The notes under the pieces were generated by a model. It saw nothing but the letters and a program-made list of their open reading frames with translations, ran no database searches and had not been told where the DNA came from. The position numbers and the translations under genes are program-made. This document shows positions 4,708 through 8,555 of a stretch of 8,555 nucleotides of DNA, piece by piece; position 1 is the stretch's first letter, and every line of letters begins with the position of its first letter. Where the stretch lies: assembly GCA_946404705.1 (NCBI GenBank), contig CAMJES010000076.1, positions 1 through 8,555 of the forward strand. The letters run 5' to 3'. Source of the stretch: an uncultured Ruminococcus sp. Its GTDB lineage: Bacteria > Bacillota > Clostridia > Oscillospirales > Ruminococcaceae.

Positions 4708-5973
4708 ATGGAACTTACAGAACATATTGAAAAAATGCCGAGAGCCGTGCTTGTCAGCGCAGATACGGGCGAATTTGACGCAGAGCTTTCGATGAAGGAG
4801 CTTGAAGAACTTTCCAAAACCGCTGGAGTTGAGGTCGCCGCAACGGTAACTCAAAAGCGCCCAAGCTACGATACTGCGACCTGCATAGGCTCGGGCAGAC
4901 TTGCCGAGCTTGCGGAGGAAATAAAGGGACTTGACATTGATATCGTCATCTTTGACCACGAGCTTACCGCAAACCAAACTAAAAACATTGAAAAGATACT
5001 TGATATAAGAGTTATCGACAGAACAACGCTGATACTTGATATCTTTGCACAGCGAGCGCTGACCTCTGAGGGACGAATTCAGGTAGAGCTTGCGCAGCAG
5101 AAATACCGCCTTGCGCACCTTGCAGGAAAGGGCGTGGAAATGTCAAGACTGGGCGGCGGCATCGGTACGAGAGGCCCCGGCGAGTCTAAGCTTGAAACGG
5201 ATAAGCGTCATATCCGCCGCAGGATAGAGATTCTGTCGGCAGAGCTGAAAGAGCTTGAACGCCGTCGTGAACAGCACCGTGCGCGCCGCAAAAAGGATAA
5301 CGTCCTTGTCGGAGCGATAGTCGGCTATACGAATGTCGGAAAATCGACCTTGATGAATGCGCTCACAAAAGCAGGCGTTTTGGCGGAGGACAAGCTTTTT
5401 GCAACGCTCGATGTAACTTCGCGCGCGCTGCAGCTGCCTGACGGAAGAACGCTAATGCTTGTCGATACGGTAGGACTTGTCCGCAGACTTCCGCATAACC
5501 TTGTCGAAGCGTTCAAAAGTACGCTTGAAGAAGCCGCAAACGCCGATATCATCATCAACCTTATCGATATCAGCGCAAGCGATGGCTATGAGCAGTCTGA
5601 GGTAACGGCAAAGCTTTTGTCCGAGCTTGGCTGTGACGGAATTCCGAGGGTGAATGTCCTCAATAAAGCGGATAAACTGCCCGACAGTTCGAATATAGCG
5701 TGTGACGACAGTACCGTGCTTATCTCGGCAAAGCTTGGAAGAGGGTTGGATGAGCTGTTGGAATGTATAGCGAGAAATCTTCCCGAAACCGCGGTAAGAG
5801 GAAGATTTGTGATACCTTACGATAAGGCTTCGCTTTTAAATACGATAAGGATAGAGGGCAAGATCTTTTCGGAGGAATATACACCCGAGGGAACGCTGAT
5901 AGATGCACTTGTCGACAAAAAGGTGTATTATCTTGCCGAACCGTTCAGAACAGAGGGAGAGAATAATGCGTAA
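4708..5973 (+). CDS. hflX: Ribosome-splitting GTPase HflX
   Basis: Obg-HflX family GTPase that binds the 50S subunit and splits stalled or stressed 70S ribosomes. 421 residues, with all parts of the family: the N-terminal HflX domain (about 10-130, with the CIGSGRLAEL motif); the middle segment with GGGIGTRGPGESKLETD (149-165); a basic coiled helix (about 168-200); and the G domain with G1 GYTNVGKST (206-214), G3 DTVGL (253-257), G4 NKAD (319-322) and G5 SAK (340-342). The start chosen is ATG 4708, 5 nt after AAAGGAG (4696-4702). An in-frame TTG at 4624 would add 28 residues, but it lies inside the terminator loop and has no ribosome binding site. Expression is probably controlled by the leader at 4481-4640. 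Whether it is the housekeeping HflX or the resistance-associated HflXr cannot be decided here. Its last codons and stop are built from repeat sequence. Confidence 0.96.
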   Translation: MELTEHIEKMPRAVLVSADTGEFDAELSMKELEELSKTAGVEVAATVTQKRPSYDTATCIGSGRLAELAEEIKGLDIDIVIFDHELTANQTKNIEKILDIRVIDRTTLILDIFAQRALTSEGRIQVELAQQKYRLAHLAGKGVEMSRLGGGIGTRGPGESKLETDKRHIRRRIEILSAELKELERRREQHRARRKKDNVLVGAIVGYTNVGKSTLMNALTKAGVLAEDKLFATLDVTSRALQLPDGRTLMLVDTVGLVRRLPHNLVEAFKSTLEEAANADIIINLIDISASDGYEQSEVTAKLLSELGCDGIPRVNVLNKADKLPDSSNIACDDSTVLISAKLGRGLDELLECIARNLPETAVRGRFVIPYDKASLLNTIRIEGKIFSEEYTPEGTLIDALVDKKVYYLAEPFRTEGENNA

Positions 5974-6029
5974 TTCGTAATGCGTAATGCGTAATTGTTA
6001 GCGCTGCATTAATTCCGAATTCATTATTC
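5961..6029. repeat. Palindromic repeat spanning the stop codons of hflX and deoB
   Basis: Bulged hairpin in three blocks: GAATAATG/CATTATTC (5961-5968 with 6022-6029), AATTCG/CGAATT (5972-5977 with 6016-6021) and TAATGC/GCATTA (5978-5983 with 6006-6011). The left side is also a 7-bp tandem array of TAATGCG or TAATTCG, four units at 5964-5991 plus a partial one. The hflX stop (5971-5973) and the deoB stop (6024-6026, complement) both fall inside it. It is a short relative of the repeat ends at 3392-3410 and 3879-3897. It could end both convergent transcripts, but it has no T-run. Confidence 0.75.
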
Positions 6030-7145
6030 TGCTCCGAGCATTGCAAGCACCGTTTCCGATACGAATGAATAGCTTTCTTTTGTGCCGAGGTTCTGCGGTT
6101 TTATACTCTTTCCGATCACAAGCAGCGGCACATACTCTCTTGTATGATCTGTACCCTTAAATTTGGGTGCGCAGCCGTGGTCGGCTGTTATCATTACACA
6201 GTCGTTTTCCCCAAGCAGCGGTATTAGCTGTGCAAGCTGTTCGTCAAATCTGTTTAATGCGGCGGTATAGCCCTCAACGTCACGCCTATGGCCGTATTTC
6301 ATATCAAAATCGACAAGATTCGTAAAGCAAAGTCCCGTAAAGTCCTTTTTCGCATACTCTATGGTTTTCTCCATGCCGTCGTCGTTGCTTTTCGTGCGGA
6401 CAAACTCGGTTATGCCTTTTCCTGCAAATATATCGTATATTTTTCCGACTGCTATCGTACTCATTCCTGCGCTTTTTATCTTATCGAGCATTGTATCTTC
6501 GGGAGGTTCAAGCGAAAAATCGTGTCTGTTTGCTGTACGCACAAAATTCGGATACTCTCCCTCAAACGGTCGGGCGATAACTCTTCCAACGCCATATTCT
6601 CCGGTGAGTATCTCTCGCGCTTTGCGGCAATACTCATAAAGCGTTTCGGGCGGCACAAGCTTTTCATGCGCTGCTATCTGAAAAACGCTGTCTGCGGAGG
6701 TATAGACGATAAGCTTTCCCGTTTCGAGGTGTTCTCTGCCATAGTCGTTTATGACCTGCGTTCCCGAATATGGTTTATTGCAGATAACGCCGCGTCCGAC
6801 TGCCTTTTCAAAGCGTTCTATGACTTCATCGGGGAAGCCGTTCGGGAAGGTCGGGAGCGGCTTCGGCGATACGACGCCTGCAAGCTCCCAATGGCCTACG
6901 GTCGTATCCTTGCCCATTGATTTTTCGCGGAGCCTTCCGTACATTCCGCATGGGTTTTCCACGGGTTCTTTCATTGAAACGCCGTCAATGTTGAAAAGTC
7001 CTGCATTTCGCATATTCGGGACGTTTAGCTTTCCTGTTTTAAAGCAATCTCCGAACGTATCTGCGCCGACATCACCGAAAAGCTCAGCGTCGGGTTCATA
7101 TCCGATGCCTGCGCTGTCGAGGACAATAAGGAATATCCTTTTCAT
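6024..7145 (-). CDS. deoB: Phosphopentomutase DeoB
   Basis: Alkaline-phosphatase superfamily, Mn-dependent enzyme converting (deoxy)ribose-1-phosphate and (deoxy)ribose-5-phosphate, joining nucleoside salvage to the pentose phosphate pathway in the cytoplasm. 373 residues, slightly under the usual 385-400. Metal and catalytic residues by alignment from memory to the Bacillus enzyme: D10 (VLDS), T81 in GKDTTVGHWE as the phosphorylated threonine, D281 and H286 in DFDMKYGHRRD, D322-H323 in ITADHG, and H334 in GTDHTREY. The cap-region motifs NKPYSGTQVI (123-132), YTSADSVFQIAAHE (148-161) and RVIARPF (188-194) are intact. The ATG lies 4 nt after the stop of the upstream transglutaminase-like gene, so the two are probably co-transcribed. 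The likely ribosome binding site, AAAGG (7158-7162 complement), is inside that gene with a longish 12-nt spacing. Confidence 0.97.
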   Translation of the reverse strand: MKRIFLIVLDSAGIGYEPDAELFGDVGADTFGDCFKTGKLNVPNMRNAGLFNIDGVSMKEPVENPCGMYGRLREKSMGKDTTVGHWELAGVVSPKPLPTFPNGFPDEVIERFEKAVGRGVICNKPYSGTQVINDYGREHLETGKLIVYTSADSVFQIAAHEKLVPPETLYEYCRKAREILTGEYGVGRVIARPFEGEYPNFVRTANRHDFSLEPPEDTMLDKIKSAGMSTIAVGKIYDIFAGKGITEFVRTKSNDDGMEKTIEYAKKDFTGLCFTNLVDFDMKYGHRRDVEGYTAALNRFDEQLAQLIPLLGENDCVMITADHGCAPKFKGTDHTREYVPLLVIGKSIKPQNLGTKESYSFVSETVLAMLGAE

Positions 7146-7149
7146 TTTT

Positions 7150-8424
7150 TCACGCTGCCTTTGAAGGTTTTTTCATGCTGATTCCTGCGTCCTTGAAAAA
7201 TTCTTTCTCATCGGATGAAAGCTTGGAAACATCGGTATAATAATCATATATCGAAGTATTCTTCATCATAAAGTAGACAGATACCGTAAGAGATTTGCTG
7301 TCTGCGGTATAGCCGTAAACGCGGTCGGTGACAATGGACACAGTTGTCTTTTTGTCGGCATCCGCAATAGCGTCAAAGATCTTTTCCGAATCGTTCTTTT
7401 CAAGGTATTTCTTGAACTTGTTGAAAGCATCCTTGTCGGTAAGCTTTATAGTTGCAACGGAGTGACCGTTTTTAGCTGCTTTTGCGATCTGTGATACGAG
7501 CAGAGAATATGCGCTGCTGTTGTCATCGGCAACAAGCTTCTTTTTCGCATAATAATTCATGCTTGTGTCTTTAGTAGCTTCGGGGTATTTAAGAGTTGTG
7601 CCGCCGGGCTTATGTGATTTTGCGAACATTGCGCTTCCGGGCATAAAATACTGATAGCTCTTGTTCTCAACATAAGGCATTACAGGATCGTCCCATGTGA
7701 GGTCGACATCATACCATTTTTTGTTATAATAAACTCTGTTCCACATATGACTTTCCGTGTGGCCTTTTTCATCGGTAGCTTTTCCGACAACATTCACGGT
7801 CTTGATTCCGGCTTTTGAGCATATATAACCGAATGCTCTTGCATAGCCTTCGCAGACTGCCTTGCCCGAGATCATAGAACCGTAAGCGGAATGTGCGGAA
7901 TTGAGTGATTCGTCATAAACCGTATTGTCTATGATGTAGTCATGGATATAAAGGATCTTGCTGTATGTTGAGGTATCTTCCTTGAACTTTGAAGTGACCT
8001 TTTTTGCAACAGCGTCCATTTTCTTCATCATTTTTTCTGCGGATTCCTGATTGAAGGAATAGCTTATCTCAAATTCGGTCTTTTTGTTTGAGATCATATA
8101 GGAAACTTTTTTAACGTTGAAAGCAAGCGCGTCTTCATAAAAGATAATGTCAACCAGATTGCTTACAACATCTTTATCCATAGATTTGTTGACTGAAAAT
8201 GTTTTTTCGTGGTTGATAGCAGCTTTTCTAAGCTTAATATAAACCGATTTTTCCGTATCGGAAAGCTTTGAATAGTGATACGGAAGCATCTGCTTTTCGA
8301 GCGGAGTGCTTTCTTCTGCGTAAGCGGTCATAGCAATATCCGGCAGTACATCGCTCACGGATAAACCTGCAGCAAAAGAAAATGCCATTGCCAACGAAAG
8401 AATCAGCGAGATAAGTTTTTTCAT
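7150..8424 (-). CDS. Secreted transglutaminase-like (papain-fold) protein
   Basis: Exported protein of 424 residues with a transglutaminase-core domain. The N-terminus is a signal peptide: KK at 2-3, a hydrophobic run at about 4-20, and a likely signal peptidase I cut after AYA (34-36), before EES. A lysine-rich region (about 40-150) precedes the catalytic core (about 153-250), which shows the triad C191 in GKAVCEGYARAF, H226 in ESHMWNRVYY and D241 in WYDVDLTWDDP. The C-terminal part (290-424) is not recognised. There is no LPXTG anchor, dockerin or later membrane segment, so release or non-covalent wall association is expected. Bacterial members may be proteases, cross-linkers or peptidoglycan-related enzymes; the substrate is unknown. 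The start is supported by AAAAGGGG (8433-8440 complement) at 8 nt. It is the first visible gene of a probable two-gene unit with deoB; its promoter is not identified. Confidence 0.9.
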   Translation of the reverse strand: MKKLISLILSLAMAFSFAAGLSVSDVLPDIAMTAYAEESTPLEKQMLPYHYSKLSDTEKSVYIKLRKAAINHEKTFSVNKSMDKDVVSNLVDIIFYEDALAFNVKKVSYMISNKKTEFEISYSFNQESAEKMMKKMDAVAKKVTSKFKEDTSTYSKILYIHDYIIDNTVYDESLNSAHSAYGSMISGKAVCEGYARAFGYICSKAGIKTVNVVGKATDEKGHTESHMWNRVYYNKKWYDVDLTWDDPVMPYVENKSYQYFMPGSAMFAKSHKPGGTTLKYPEATKDTSMNYYAKKKLVADDNSSAYSLLVSQIAKAAKNGHSVATIKLTDKDAFNKFKKYLEKNDSEKIFDAIADADKKTTVSIVTDRVYGYTADSKSLTVSVYFMMKNTSIYDYYTDVSKLSSDEKEFFKDAGISMKKPSKAA

Positions 8425-8446
8425 GTCAGTTTCCCCTTTTTATTTT

Positions 8447-8512
8447 TTAATTTTCATCAGAAAAATTTTTACTGTATGCCATGCTGTCATCGGTTGCAGC
8501 AGGGTAATCTGT
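8447..8512 (-). CDS. Possible 3' end of an upstream gene, cut by the contig end
   Basis: On the minus strand, one frame from the genomic edge reads TDYPAATDDSMAYSKNFSDEN and then a TAA stop at 8447-8449, 22 bp before the transglutaminase-like start. It could be the tail of the preceding gene in the same operon. A second frame is also open over these 70 bases, and the stretch is too short for codon evidence. The call is weak. Confidence 0.2.
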   Translation of the reverse strand, partial: TDYPAATDDSMAYSKNFSDEN

Positions 8513-8513
8513 A

Positions 8514-8555
8514 AGATCGGAAGAGCGTCGTGTAGGGAAAGAGTGTAGATCTCGG
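8514..8555. other. Illumina TruSeq adapter sequence (artefact)
   Basis: The last 42 bases begin AGATCGGAAGAGCGTCGTGT and continue with the rest of the known TruSeq universal-adapter reverse complement to the window end, with no mismatch that I can see from memory of that oligonucleotide. This is library adapter left on the contig end, not genomic DNA. True genomic sequence stops at about 8513. Confidence 0.98.

Noticed and set aside
4597..5118. Long open frame on the minus strand over the start of hflX
   Set aside because: It overlaps a clearly conserved gene, shows no family motif and has no ribosome binding site. It is a shadow frame, as are the other opposite-strand frames over glgP, deoB and trmO.
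5964..5997. CRISPR-like or variable-number array
   Set aside because: The unit is only 7 bp with no spacers. It is a short tandem repeat within a palindrome, not CRISPR.

Overview
The window looks like chromosomal DNA of a Gram-positive clostridial bacterium, most likely a Ruminococcus-like member of the Oscillospiraceae. The clues are strong AGGAGG-type ribosome binding sites, AT-rich sigma-A promoters with 17-bp spacers, the family versions of GlgP, HflX and DeoB, an 'AYA|EE' signal-peptide cleavage site, and intergenic repeats built on TAATGCGGAATT. Genus is inferred, not proven. The last 42 bases (8514-8555) are not genomic: they match Illumina TruSeq adapter, so the right edge is a contig end. 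The left edge lies inside a dispersed repeat.

Layout, left to right: a repeat fragment (1-86); trmO, a tRNA t6A37 methyltransferase, on + with its own promoter; a hairpin and a second promoter; glgP, glycogen/maltodextrin phosphorylase, on +; a 508-bp gene-free region (3391-3898) filled by a composite palindromic repeat bounded by 19-bp inverted ends; a lone Rrf2-family regulator gene on -, divergent from the next unit; a leader with a perfect consensus promoter, a 23-codon small ORF and an intrinsic terminator; hflX, ribosome-splitting GTPase, on +; a palindromic repeat that spans the stop codons of hflX and the convergent deoB; deoB, phosphopentomutase, on -, placed 4 nt behind a gene for a secreted transglutaminase-like protein; about 70 bp of upstream DNA; then adapter.

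Most genes are housekeeping: tRNA modification, glycogen breakdown, ribosome rescue and nucleoside/pentose salvage. The most interesting segment is 4446-4710. The coding part of the small ORF can pair with the 5' arm of the terminator in front of hflX, giving mutually exclusive terminator and antiterminator folds. This is the architecture of ribosome-dependent transcription attenuation, described for hflXr in Listeria, and it suggests that hflX here is switched on when ribosomes stall early in the leader. The second theme is a family of palindromic intergenic repeats found at three places, two of them placed exactly at stop codons.
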